Of a stretch of DNA of 64,000 bases, positions 18,219 through 26,274 are shown piece after piece. The stretch spans positions 3,844,001-3,908,000 of the forward strand of contig OZ253486.1 of NCBI GenBank assembly GCA_965261925.1. The letters are read 5' to 3'. The stretch comes from Bin87 sp965261925. GTDB taxonomy: Bacteria; Chloroflexota; Dehalococcoidia; Lucifugimonadales; UBA3495. Position numbers and translations under genes: made by a program. The notes under the pieces were generated by a model that was not told the DNA's origin, searched no databases, and saw nothing but the letters and a program-made list of their open reading frames with translations. Within the stretch, counting starts at the first letter, position 1. Each line of letters opens with the position of its first letter.

Positions 18219-18532
18219 CCCGTCCTCCGCAGGGACCCCGCTCCAAAGCTGCGCAGCGCCCGGTACCCCACCCGCTCACACAGCACATTGACGGCGCCGG
18301 GGCGGATCTTCCGCAGCCTGTCCACCGCAGCAATCTCGCCGTCGGCGACTGCCCAGATCCCGCTGTCCACGTCGATGGCGACGATTTCCCCGTGGTGGCC
18401 GGCTTCGACCTGCGGACGGATGTCCCGCTCGTATATCTCCTTGCCGAGGCGGGCCGTTTCTTCCCGTGGGCGGCGCGGACTCGCCGGGATTCCTTCCCCC
18501 TTTGGTTGTGCGGAGCGCTCTGTATCTCTCAT
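18215..18532 (-). CDS. Small protein coupled to the aspartic protease gene
   Basis: 105 residues: a basic, proline-rich N-terminus, then LGKEIYERDIRPQVEAGHHG, EIVAIDVDSGIWAVADGEI and AVDRLRKIRPGAV. Proteins with this ERDIRPQVE...HHGEIVAIDVDSG..A pattern are common directly upstream of clan AA protease genes in cyanobacteria and other bacteria. An antitoxin-like or substrate role has not been shown. The four-base overlap with the protease gene is visible. Confidence 0.7.
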   Translation of the reverse strand: MRDTERSAQPKGEGIPASPRRPREETARLGKEIYERDIRPQVEAGHHGEIVAIDVDSGIWAVADGEIAAVDRLRKIRPGAVNVLCERVGYRALRSFGAGSLRRTG

Positions 18533-19018
18533 CGGTTACTCATTCTTGAACGCGGTTCTAAAGGTGACATTTTACTGCCTTGCGGCGGTTACCGGCAATG
18601 AAACATCCCTGAACCCATCGAACGGGTGTGGGGTGCAGGATCGTATTTGCGCCTGTCATTGTACTCTTGCCTCCGCGTCTCGCCCCGACCAGCTAGTTCG
18701 CCGATTGAACCCGTGCCTTGGCGTACTGACCGGAATATGACGAACGCCTACCGGCATTCTTTATCGCCTCCAAAGCCCGGTCCCAACTCTCCTCTAACGG
18801 GTTCCGACCATCATACGACGATATAGATAATCTGTTATGTCTGTGCAGACGTATATTAAGTATTAGATGCACAAATAAATCTTTCCCAGTGCCTCCAACG
18901 GTGGCGGCGGAACTCGCCCGAGTACCCATCAAGCACCTGGAGGGGAATCGACGCAGGCGAAAACGGGGCTGGCCATTAGCGGCGCTACGGGAGGGGTTTG
19001 GACGGAGGAGGAATAGCG
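18533..19018. other. Intergenic region with an AT-rich core
   Basis: 18810-18880 is distinctly AT-rich for this window (TATTAAGTATTAGATGCACA) and may hold promoters. On the minus strand a stretch ending near 18700 reads YDGRNPLEESWDRALEAIKN, coding-like, but no start or upstream extension could be supported. It may be a gene remnant. Confidence 0.35.
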
Positions 19019-19104
19019 ATGGCGCCCCGGCAAACACTCAACCAAGAACAGAGACGACTGCTGAAAATAGCCGCCAGGATGCCCCTGGCCAGCGTGGCCA
19101 ACCT
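19019..19104 (+). pseudogene. N-terminal fragment of an unidentified DNA-binding-type protein
   Basis: GGAGGAATAGCG precedes an ATG that opens MAPRQTLNQEQRRLLKIAAR, then MPLASVANL. This resembles the N-terminus of replication-relaxation or winged-helix proteins. Coding is cut at 19105 by the miniature Tn3 remnant. No continuation is present on its far side. Confidence 0.35.
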
Positions 19105-19137
19105 CGGGTCGATTCCGGTAGGGGGCAGGATCGTACG

Positions 19138-19277
19138 CTAAGGGGAATGTCGCTGGTTGAGTGTGCGATAGACGGTTGGTCTTGAGACGGAGCAGAGCTC
19201 GGCGAGATCGCTGATGGAATACTCGCCGGTGGCATGCATGCGGCAGAGTTCCCGCCGCTGTCGGTCGGAGCGAGGGC
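19138..19277 (-). pseudogene. Serine resolvase C-terminal fragment
   Basis: The minus strand reads SDRQRRELCRMHATGEYSIS, then DLAELCSVSRPTVYRTL and a stop inside the Tn3 inverted repeat. This is the C-terminal helix-turn-helix of Tn3-type resolvases (sLa..f.vSr.TvYR.L). The catalytic N-terminal domain is missing. Confidence 0.65.
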
Positions 19278-19289
19278 CAACACTACCGC

Positions 19290-19475
19290 ATGGCCGGGCT
19301 CAACCTGCTCGCCGCCATCGTCATTTACTGGAATACCGCCCATCTCGGCAAAGCAGTCAGACAACGGAAACACGCCGGGCTGACCGTCGAGCTCGAGCTC
19401 CTGGCCCACATCTCACCCCTTGGGTGGGCCCACATCCTGCTCACCGGCGAATACCGGTGGCCAAAGCGCCGATAG
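19290..19475 (+). pseudogene. Tn3-family transposase C-terminal fragment
   Basis: Reads MAGLNLLAAIVIYWNTAHLG, then LLAHISPLGWAHILLTGEYR and WPKRR to a stop. This is the conserved end of Tn3 TnpA (NLL.AAI..WNT..L..A, LSPLGW.HI.LTGDY.W). The catalytic domain is lost. Confidence 0.8.
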
Positions 19476-19517
19476 CGGCCTTAGCGTACGATTCTGCCCC
19501 TTACCGGAGTGGACCCG

Positions 19518-19918
19518 AGATTCATCATCACCAGCAACCGGGCCGTGGATGAATGGCTCAGCCTCTTCGACGACCCCATCCTCGGAAACAGCGCCCTGGA
19601 CCGTCTGGCCAACGCCAGCTACCAGATCGTCATCGAAGGCACCAGCTACCGGGAACGGCAGTCGCCACACCGCGCCCTGCTCAGCAACCATGGTATCTGT
19701 TCAGACTTGCGGGGATCTGCGGGCTATCCGGCCTGTTATAGAAGGGAAGCCAAGTACGGAATTACCGACGCAACCCAACTGGATCCCCTCAAACGTGAAC
19801 AGTTACCAACCATGGAGGTGATTGACCGGCAAACGACGACCTGATATTAGCTAAATCACCGCGCTCCCAGGGTGGTCAATGACCGTGAAAATCTCGGTCA
19901 ATGACGCTGAAAATTGAC
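19518..19918 (+). mobile_element. istB: IS21-family remnant, third copy: IstB tail and one end
   Basis: From 19523 the plus strand reads FIITSNRAVDEWLSLFDDPI, then LGNSALDRLANASYQIVIEG and TSYRERQSPH, the C-terminus of an IstB ATPase. The similarity ends near 19720. At 19873-19918 two repeats of GGTCAATGAC followed by GAAAAT and ATTGACA look like the element's terminal repeats. A related end-like sequence is at 11337. The rest of the element is gone, cut at its left by the Tn3 remnant. Confidence 0.65.
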
Positions 19919-19927
19919 ATGTACGCC

Positions 19928-21391
19928 TTATCCGTGATTGCGGTAATCAGTGGCACGGTCGATTCCCAGTAGATCCCCCATTTGTTCCGCAGCCTCCTGG
20001 GCGTCCACTTCGGCCCCCAGCAATTTTCCCTCGGTCTGAGCCGGTTCCCGGTCTGGCAGGGAGCACTCCGACCACGGTCTGCCCCAAAATTCGCAGTGAT
20101 GCCTTCCGCTTGAGGAGACGCAATCAGGCCAGGCGCACGTGGCTGCGCCGGTCGTATCTCTCGTGAAAGTGGCGCATTGGACGGTGCCGTCCCTGTCCCC
20201 CGACATCTTGACTACGTAGAAACGGTCAGGGTGATGATAGAGCATCACCTGATGCATCTCCAGGGTGTTGGAGAGCAGATCCAGCCACCGCGGGATCATC
20301 TTCTGGTAATGCTCGTAGTCCAGCGGTTCGTCCAGCGGATTGCGGCTGTGGGCGAGGGAGTTCAGCTCCCGGTATATCTGAACGACGTGTTCTCTGGTCA
20401 GAACGCCTTCCGTTTTCTTCCTGAACGGCCGCTCCGGGTCCTGTTGGGAACGGTTTATTTCTATGGGGGTGGGGAAGAAGTTGGGGTGGACTTTCTCCAG
20501 ATCCCGGAATATATCCCTGGGGCTCCGGAGGTCCTTCATCTCTTCCCGAGTTTTTCCAGAGCTGTCCTTGTTGGAAACGAGTGCCGCGTATCCGATGTTT
20601 TCCAGGAGCATCCTGGTCTTGACGCCCACCGTCTGTATCCTGGTTTCCAGGCTGACGGACGTGTGGCCCATCAATTCCGCGGCGTCATTCAGGTCCCTCT
20701 TGGTCTGCTCCATAACGGCGCAGTATTGCTTGATGTCCAGCAACTCCGCCTGTTTGATCTCCCACCGGCAATCCAAGCATAGGATCTTCCATCCCCACTG
20801 GCCCAGCTGTTCGCCTGTGAGTTCCAGCAAATCGCTGCCACAGTTGGGGCAGTCCTGGTATTCCTGTCCGTCGATCCCCTTGACCGGAATATCGTCCGTC
20901 CAGTTGATGCTCTTGGCGGCGCCCTGGAAGTTAGGGAGTTCTCCACAGTAGCGACATTCGCCGGGCTCGATCCCGAGTATCGCCCAGTCCTGGAATTGTT
21001 CGGAGTGCCCCAGCCGATAGCACGGCAGTTTTTCCGGTGGCAGCTTGCGGGCGACAAGCCGTACGGCTTCGTCGCAGGTTTTCATGCCCAGGCATTGTGT
21101 GATGGTCATCATAGACTGGAGGGTCAGGAGGAACGCGTAATCGTGCAGTCCGTGCTCTTCGCACTCTCTGGACAGGGTTATGACCTGACCGGCCTCGGGT
21201 GGTTCTGCAAGGTCGTTCGCGAGGTTCCAGCAGGTCTGGGCGTAACCGTCGATGTCTCTCGCCTTCAGGAGTTCCTCGAGATCCCTGATCGCGGTACCGG
21301 GCTCGGTGTGGTCGGGCGAGGGTTGGGGAGATTCCAACCAAGCTCTCTGTCTTTCCAGTTTTCGCCGCCTCTTGGCTGACTTTTGGCTCAT
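19928..21391 (-). CDS. Zinc-knuckle protein of unknown function, 487 aa
   Basis: Not recognised. The N-terminus is strongly basic (KSAKRRRKLERQRAWLE), residues about 60-150 are helical, and the middle holds CxxC pairs: CRYCGEL, then CPNCGSDLL and CLDC, suggesting one or two zinc ribbons. The C-terminal half is helical and charged, with another cysteine group (CAWPDCVSSSGRHHCEFWGR). No catalytic motif was identified. The gene stands alone among IS remnants. Complete, with a good start (ATG 21391). Confidence 0.65.
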   Translation of the reverse strand: MSQKSAKRRRKLERQRAWLESPQPSPDHTEPGTAIRDLEELLKARDIDGYAQTCWNLANDLAEPPEAGQVITLSRECEEHGLHDYAFLLTLQSMMTITQCLGMKTCDEAVRLVARKLPPEKLPCYRLGHSEQFQDWAILGIEPGECRYCGELPNFQGAAKSINWTDDIPVKGIDGQEYQDCPNCGSDLLELTGEQLGQWGWKILCLDCRWEIKQAELLDIKQYCAVMEQTKRDLNDAAELMGHTSVSLETRIQTVGVKTRMLLENIGYAALVSNKDSSGKTREEMKDLRSPRDIFRDLEKVHPNFFPTPIEINRSQQDPERPFRKKTEGVLTREHVVQIYRELNSLAHSRNPLDEPLDYEHYQKMIPRWLDLLSNTLEMHQVMLYHHPDRFYVVKMSGDRDGTVQCATFTRDTTGAATCAWPDCVSSSGRHHCEFWGRPWSECSLPDREPAQTEGKLLGAEVDAQEAAEQMGDLLGIDRATDYRNHG

Positions 21392-21911
21392 GTCCCTGCC
21401 GTGATGGGTTCCAAGTAATGGGTGTGGTGTGATTCTGGCGTGGAATCTTGGAGTACGCGCAGGACATACGCTACCTGAATGCCTCTCGCATTACCAATAC
21501 CAAGTGGTAGTCAGTGATGTTGCAACTAGGCGTCCGGCCCCTCCTTGGTAATCTAGGGTCTTCCCAGTGTAACTGACCTCGAGCGCCGTATGGGACCTCG
21601 AGGCCGCTCTCGTACCATTTCCGTACGTGCCGTTTAGATTCTTCGGCACGGTTGATGGTTTTTGGTTCGGCACTACTCGAACGTACAGGAGTTCAGCCCG
21701 CAGCCGGCTTTAGGTCATTTCCTATCTCGAGTATGCGATCAAGGAAGCTTTCGTAGTTTGGCCGAGCTGACCGGAGTGGTTCGTACCCAGCCTGTCGACC
21801 ACGAAGGGCTGTATGTCTCGTTGACCAGAGTCTTGGCACTGCATAGACTCTCGGCCCATGATCCGCCGATAGATCGGCCAACCACGTGCATCGGAAACTT
21901 GGAGCGTAGTA
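21392..21911. other. Intergenic region, possible short gene remnant
   Basis: On the minus strand 21696-21790 reads YEPLRSARPNYESFLDRILE, then IGNDLKPAAG and a stop, which looks like a real protein tail, but upstream coding switches frame and no start could be set. Nothing else was identified. The segment 21770-21800 vaguely resembles a tRNA T-arm but does not fold as a tRNA. Confidence 0.3.
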
Positions 21912-22184
21912 ATGAACTTTCGGCAGGCGCAGAGGGCAATGGAGAGAGGTTTGGATTGGCTCGAACGGGGAAATCTGGACAGGGCGATAGAAAATTGTGA
22001 TAGGGCGGTGTCCCTAGACCCTGGTTTTGCCCCTGCTCACTGCAATCGTGGCTCCACGTGGGTCAAGAAGGGCATGGTTGACCGGGCTTTCGCAAAAAGG
22101 AAGCTGTTCAAAAATGCAAAACCAACCCCTAGTCGAGGAAGGTCGAGCCTTCGTGCGCGCATTCAGAAACGCATGGCAAGCTGA
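21912..22184 (+). CDS. Short TPR-repeat protein, probably truncated
   Basis: ATG 21912 has GGAG eight bases upstream. Residues 9-60 form one and a half tetratricopeptide repeats: GLDWLERGNLDRAIENCDRA, VSLDPGFAPAHCNRGSTWVK. After MVDRAFA the sequence turns basic and overlaps the start of the next gene in another frame, so the natural protein was probably longer and has lost its C-terminus. Confidence 0.5.
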   Translation: MNFRQAQRAMERGLDWLERGNLDRAIENCDRAVSLDPGFAPAHCNRGSTWVKKGMVDRAFAKRKLFKNAKPTPSRGRSSLRARIQKRMAS

Positions 22185-22875
22185 GGTGGGCCAGGACCCA
22201 AGGTATTCGATCGTCGACTATGACGACCGTGATGCTCTGGTTCGTCGCGCGAGCGATCAGATCACCAGTGGCCATAGGATGGAGACTGACCTGTTTCTGA
22301 TCCGGCGGAATGCCAACGTGCCGGTAGGCTATGATCGACGTGTTTTCTTGGAGCTAAAATCTGGCACCACCGGTGTCCATTACGACTGGTTTTTCCATCG
22401 AACTATCGTACCCAGGTACGATGAAGCGCGAGGGTTGCATCGTCGCGTAGCCTATGAACAAATTCCCCCGATTGAACGTAGAGATGATGTTTTTGACCTC
22501 AACGCGGCGGAATTGTGGAGGTACATAGTTCTTGATGAGAACGGCGTTTTCGATGGCGGTACTCCGGAAGATCACGCCTATGTGGACTTTTGTATCGCGG
22601 TTGCCGTCTACGCGGGTTTCCGCGCACCTGAGCGAGGACGGTTGTTTGCGCAATGGATCCGTGACATCCGCATCTGGGCACCTTACTGCCCCAGAAACCG
22701 AGATCCAGAAGTTCCTGAAAATATAATAGCCAACGTCGACTTGGCGCGTTTTGGAACATTGAGTGAAGTCCTCTGCCAGGGATTGGAAATGGAGCCTGAT
22801 TTGGCTTTGGCGATTGAGCAGCTGACCTGCCGCAACGCGCTGAACGAGCCGTTGCTGGGTCCAGTTCGTGCTTGA
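22114..22875 (+). CDS. Putative PD-(D/E)xK-type nuclease, 253 aa
   Basis: Family not certain. Residues around TDLFL (D59) and VFLELKSG (E80-x-K82) fit the PD-(D/E)xK catalytic core: an acidic residue, then E-x-K on the next strand. ATG 22114 (MQNQPLVEEGRAFV) is preferred over an upstream in-frame ATG that would lie inside the TPR frame. The overlap with the TPR gene suggests the two were once arranged as a unit. Neighbours are IS debris, so its system is unknown. A restriction or defence role is an inference. Confidence 0.5.
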   Translation: MQNQPLVEEGRAFVRAFRNAWQAEVGQDPRYSIVDYDDRDALVRRASDQITSGHRMETDLFLIRRNANVPVGYDRRVFLELKSGTTGVHYDWFFHRTIVPRYDEARGLHRRVAYEQIPPIERRDDVFDLNAAELWRYIVLDENGVFDGGTPEDHAYVDFCIAVAVYAGFRAPERGRLFAQWIRDIRIWAPYCPRNRDPEVPENIIANVDLARFGTLSEVLCQGLEMEPDLALAIEQLTCRNALNEPLLGPVRA

Positions 22876-22910
22876 TCTTACGCCGTGCGGATGTGCCTAA
22901 GTCGCTGGCG

Positions 22911-23133
22911 ATGGCGGTTGACCGTCAATCCCTTGCCACTGCAGCTACCGCAGTAGTCGGCTCTGGCGGCAATCGTGATGTATCCATATGGTCGTATCTG
23001 GAGAGTGAGTTCCTGGCCAACATTTTGCTGCCCGCCGTCCCGCCGTCCCGCCGTCGGGGCAGTGGCTGTCGCCAGCATCGCCGGAATCAAGCGTGTCTCC
23101 ATCGAGGTACTGGTGAACGGCAACATGGCTAAA
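22911..23133 (+). pseudogene. Membrane-protein gene fragment, frameshifted by an octamer expansion and cut by IS1380
   Basis: The frame MAVDRQSLATAATAVVGSGG, then IWSYLESEFLANILLPAV runs into three tandem copies of CCCGCCGT. With two copies removed the reading continues GAVAVASIAGIKRVSIEVLV and NGNMA, a coherent membrane segment; with three copies it shifts frame. The gene ends at the left end of IS1380 copy C. The remainder is not found to the right of that element. Confidence 0.45.
23031..23054. repeat. Three tandem copies of CCCGCCGT
   Basis: An octamer repeated three times inside a coding stretch. The unit length is not a multiple of three, so gain or loss of copies switches the downstream frame; one copy gives the coherent protein. 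Confidence 0.85.
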
Positions 23134-24842
23134 CCCGAATCCACCGAAAGGATGCGTGGGGGCTGGATACGCAAGGGAAGAGAAGCGTGGGTGATGGTGC
23201 AGTGCCCTGACCCCGCCGTATTTGGGCGGGTGCGGGTCGTGACAGCTACGCCAGAGGGATGTTGACGGCTCGCAAGCGGTGGCGGAGGGCGAGATCGTCG
23301 GGCAGATGGCAGCTGGAGACACGCGGTGCCCAGCCTGACGCGGGACGGCCAGGCGGTTGGACGGTCTGGAGGAGAGGTCAGACGCCGAAGGCGGCGTCAG
23401 GAAGGGAGCGGCAGGGCTCGCAATCGCTCCAGGGCGCGACTGAACTGGTTCTCCCAGGGCCAGCCCTTGGGAAGGTGCAGGGTGAGGCGACGGGCCTTGC
23501 GGGTGATGCGTCCGGCGAGGGAGAAGAAGCGTCGCCGCAGGGTCTTGGTGGTAACCACCAGCTCGCCCAGGCCGATGCGCGCCGTCCAGCGAGCCAGATT
23601 GTGGGCCATGACCTGCACCGCCAGCCAGGCGGCGTTGGCGGGGAAGCGGCCGGAGGGGAGATGGTTGAGACCCACGCCGTACTTCAGGTCGCGGATGGCG
23701 TTCTCGATCTCGGCATGGCGGCGGTGGTCGGCCTCCAGTTCCAGAGTGTCGCCCTCCCGGTCGGTGATGCAGGCGTGATAGCTGTAGTCGGTAAGCAGCG
23801 CCAGTTGGGAACCGGGCGCGGGTTTCACCCGGCGTACGATGAGCCGCGCCGGTGCGGCGTCGGGCTCATGCTGGAAGGGTGTGTATTCAGTCTCGGCCAC
23901 GTCGGCAGCGCCGTCCATCCAGTAAGGGATGGCTGTCCAGTCCTTCTCGGGTATGGCCTCGATGAGGTTGCGCAGGCTTTGGTGCTGGCGGACGGTGATG
24001 GAGTAGCGGACGTCCATCTTGCGGCAGACGGCGACCATGGCGTGGGTGTAGAAGCCGCTGTCGGCGCGGACGGTGAGTTGTCCGATGGCTCCGGCGTAGC
24101 GCACCCGGCCCACCGTCTCCCGCAGGAAGTGGTCCGCGCCCCGCGCGGTGTTGGCCCGACCCTGGCGCAGCCGCACCATCAGCACGTCGCCGGTGTCCGC
24201 GGCGACGGCCAGCAGCGGGTGATAGCCCCGCTGGCCGGTGTAGCCATGGCGACGGGCGCCCTCCTTGCCCAGTCCGTAGGTCTCGCAGATGGTGGAGTCC
24301 AGGTCGATGGTCAACGGCGCATCGCCCGGGCCCCCACCGGCGGCCCAGGCCCGAGCCAGCAACTCCCGGCTCACCCGATCCAACTGGCGAACATGACCCC
24401 ACCGGAAACTGCGTAGAAAGGTCCCCAGGGTGGATGGCGCTTTGACCACGCAGCCGATGGCGCTGGCCGTCCGGCCGGTGCGCAACACGTCGGCGTCGTC
24501 AATGCAGTCGCCGCCGGCCAGGGCCGACGCCACCAGCGTCAGCAGCTTGTCCCCCGGGTTGGCTCGACCCGGCGCATCTCCCAGGTCAACGTGGCGGTCC
24601 ACCAGCTCACCCAGACCCAGATGCTGGGCCAAAGTGACCGGCAGGAGCAGTCCGGCATTGGCCACCAGACGGTGATCATCGAAGGCGACGTGGATGCGGT
24701 CGGGGCTGCCCAGTGGTAGCATCTGATGGGTGCTCCTCGTTTCGGGTCGGTTTCTTGTTTCACAAACCATTATCCCAGAAGCCGGGAGCACTTTCTTACC
24801 CTTTCAACCCGCCCCGACACTCATCTCTTCGGTGGATTGGGG
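23134..24842 (-). mobile_element. IS1380-family element C, intact length
   Basis: About 1710 bp with end repeats CCCGAATCCACCGAA on the left and the complement of CCCCAATCCACCGAA on the right. The flanks do not match as a direct duplication: CTAA (plus an A) on the left, TTTAG on the right. Copies D and E have matching flanks, so C was probably produced or altered by recombination between copies. It is nearly identical to copy D. Confidence 0.85.
23397..24722 (-). CDS. IS1380-family transposase (copy C)
   Basis: 441 residues from MLPLGSPDR after AAGGAG-like CGAGGAGCAC. The acidic catalytic segments LTIDLDSTICETYG and TVRADSGFYTHAMV are intact. It differs from copy D in only a few residues (for example AIGQ versus ATGQ and LPKGWPW versus LPQHWPW), so the two spread recently. 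Confidence 0.95.
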   Translation of the reverse strand: MLPLGSPDRIHVAFDDHRLVANAGLLLPVTLAQHLGLGELVDRHVDLGDAPGRANPGDKLLTLVASALAGGDCIDDADVLRTGRTASAIGCVVKAPSTLGTFLRSFRWGHVRQLDRVSRELLARAWAAGGGPGDAPLTIDLDSTICETYGLGKEGARRHGYTGQRGYHPLLAVAADTGDVLMVRLRQGRANTARGADHFLRETVGRVRYAGAIGQLTVRADSGFYTHAMVAVCRKMDVRYSITVRQHQSLRNLIEAIPEKDWTAIPYWMDGAADVAETEYTPFQHEPDAAPARLIVRRVKPAPGSQLALLTDYSYHACITDREGDTLELEADHRRHAEIENAIRDLKYGVGLNHLPSGRFPANAAWLAVQVMAHNLARWTARIGLGELVVTTKTLRRRFFSLAGRITRKARRLTLHLPKGWPWENQFSRALERLRALPLPS

Positions 24843-24852
24843 TTTAGATGTA

Positions 24853-24868
24853 GCGGATTTTAATCCGC
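24853..24868. repeat. Perfect 16-bp palindrome at the end of a dead transposase gene
   Basis: GCGGATTTTAATCCGC is fully self-complementary (arms GCGGATT around TT). It overlaps the stop codon of the minus-strand transposase pseudogene and lies ten bases from the IS1380 end. It may be an element end or a weak hairpin; no T-run supports a terminator. Confidence 0.5.
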
Positions 24869-25957
24869 GATGGTGTGCAGCAACAACACCGGATCCAGCC
24901 TGGCCCGGTACTGGATGAGCGCGGCCCTCATATCATCGCTGGTTGCAGCATGCTGGATCAGCCGGTCGCAGGGCGTGGTCGGCGGACTGTACCGCTTGAC
25001 GGTGGTGCTTCCATCCCGGGTCTTGTCGATCAGCTTGAACGAGGGCTGGAAGAAGTTCACGTACAGACGCAACGCCCCGTACAGGTGTGCCATGGTCTGA
25101 CCGGCAACTTGACCCGAGTAACGATCATGGCCGACGAAGCGGCGCACTACGTTGCCGTTCTTCTGCTCAATCCAGGCCCGATCGTTGCTGCGGTACGCCC
25201 GCGACCGGGTGAACTCGATGTCGTGATCGGTGCAGTACCCGATCAGCGTCTCGTTGATGAACGCACTGTCGTTGTCCGAGTCGATGCCGCGAATGGGGAA
25301 CGGTAACCGTTGGCCGATGGCTTCCAGTCCTTCCACAATCAGGGACTGCTCCTTGGCCAGCAAGGGAACGGCTTCGGTCCAGCCGGTACAGATGTCGGTG
25401 GCCACCAGGCTGTGGATGAATGATCCGGACAGCGGTCCACCGCAGTGCAGCACCAGATCAATCTCCAGAAAGCCCGGCGGCGGTCCGTTCCAATCATTGT
25501 AGGTACGCACCGGAACGCGTTTGCCCATCGATTGCCGACGCCGGCGTCGGCGCCGACTGCCCGCGGTGGGACGGATCGGTTTCAGGAGACGGTCGAGGGT
25601 CGCTGCGCTGGCGGCCAGCAACCGGTCCCGCACCTCACGGTCCAGTGCGAGGTGGCCATGGCGTTCCATGGAGTCCACCAGGTGGGGCATCGCCGCTTTC
25701 AGGCGTTTTCCGCAAATACGGTCGGCAGCTTCCTAGATCACGATCACCGCTTCCCTGACGGCCTCATCGTAGATGCGCCGGCCTCGCACGGAATGCGTTG
25801 TGTCTTTGTGGTAGTCAAGCTGGCCGAGCAACCTGATGCCATGCTTGCGATGGTGTCCGGTGACCGCGATGAACTCGTCAAGGATACGGGTCTTGTCCTT
25901 CTTGGAGGAGCTCCGGTAACGGTCCCGTATTGTATCCAGCAACTCTTGCTCCGCCAT
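24860..25957 (-). pseudogene. rve-type DDE integrase/transposase with an internal stop
   Basis: The N-terminal part reads MAEQELLDTIRDRYRSSSKK, then EFIAVTGHHRKHGIRLL from ATG 25957 (GGAGG ten bases upstream). A TAG at 25735-25737 follows VIVI, where the family would be expected to have a Trp codon. The same frame resumes EAADRICGKRLKAAMPHLVD and carries the DDE core: PGFLEIDLVLHCGG, RGIDSDNDSAFINE, and WIEQKNGNVVRRFVG. One base change explains the stop. Two 20-bp direct repeats ending GTGAGGCAA lie upstream and are probably part of its end. Confidence 0.75.
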
Positions 25958-26274
25958 CTTGCTGATGCCTCCACTCACGTGGCTGCCTCCGTATTTTCGG
26001 TAATATTTTAGGTGAGGCAACCATCTTCGTTGGGTAACGTTTTGAGTGAGGCAATGCGCCGGAATCGGTAAATATGGTTGACGCGGGACACCCCCGGGAC
26101 GCCGATGTGCCGGCGGCCCGTCGCCGGAGACGGACTCACGGCCTACTCCGGGGCCGGAAAGCGGGTCCGGATCGACCGCTTGCGCACGCCCGTTCGCCGC
26201 GCGATAATCAGTCTTATCGCGCATCTTTTGCCCCGCTGAAATCGCCCCTTTATCCCGCCTCCGGAGATCTGCTT
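25958..26274. other. Element end with two direct repeats, then leader of a recombinase gene
   Basis: 26001-26020 (TAATATTTTAGGTGAGGCAA) and 26035-26054 (TAACGTTTTGAGTGAGGCAA) are 16-of-20 direct repeats next to the dead transposase gene, plausible transposase-binding sites at an element terminus. A close match of the second repeat with its flank (GAGGCAATGCGC) occurs at 3469-3480. The remaining 200 bp hold no gene I can support. Confidence 0.45.

Larger units (their letters stand above)
19105..19517. mobile_element. Miniature Tn3-family remnant with both inverted repeats
   Basis: About 413 bp bounded by near-identical 38-40 bp inverted repeats containing GGGGCAG/GGGGGCAGGATCGTACGCTAAGG-like ends, typical of Tn3 family (GTACGCTAAG). 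Inside, the left part encodes the end of a resolvase on the minus strand, and the right part encodes the end of a Tn3 transposase on the plus strand. The interior has been deleted while the ends survive, giving a MITE-like unit. No 5-bp target duplication was found. Confidence 0.7.

Noticed and set aside
21770..21800. A tRNA-like T-arm sequence (GGTTCGTACCC)
   Set aside because: No matching acceptor stem, D-arm or anticodon arm could be drawn around it on either strand.
23031..23054. Tandem CCCGCCGT units as a CRISPR-like or iteron array
   Set aside because: Only three short units with no spacers, lying inside a coding stretch; better explained as slippage.
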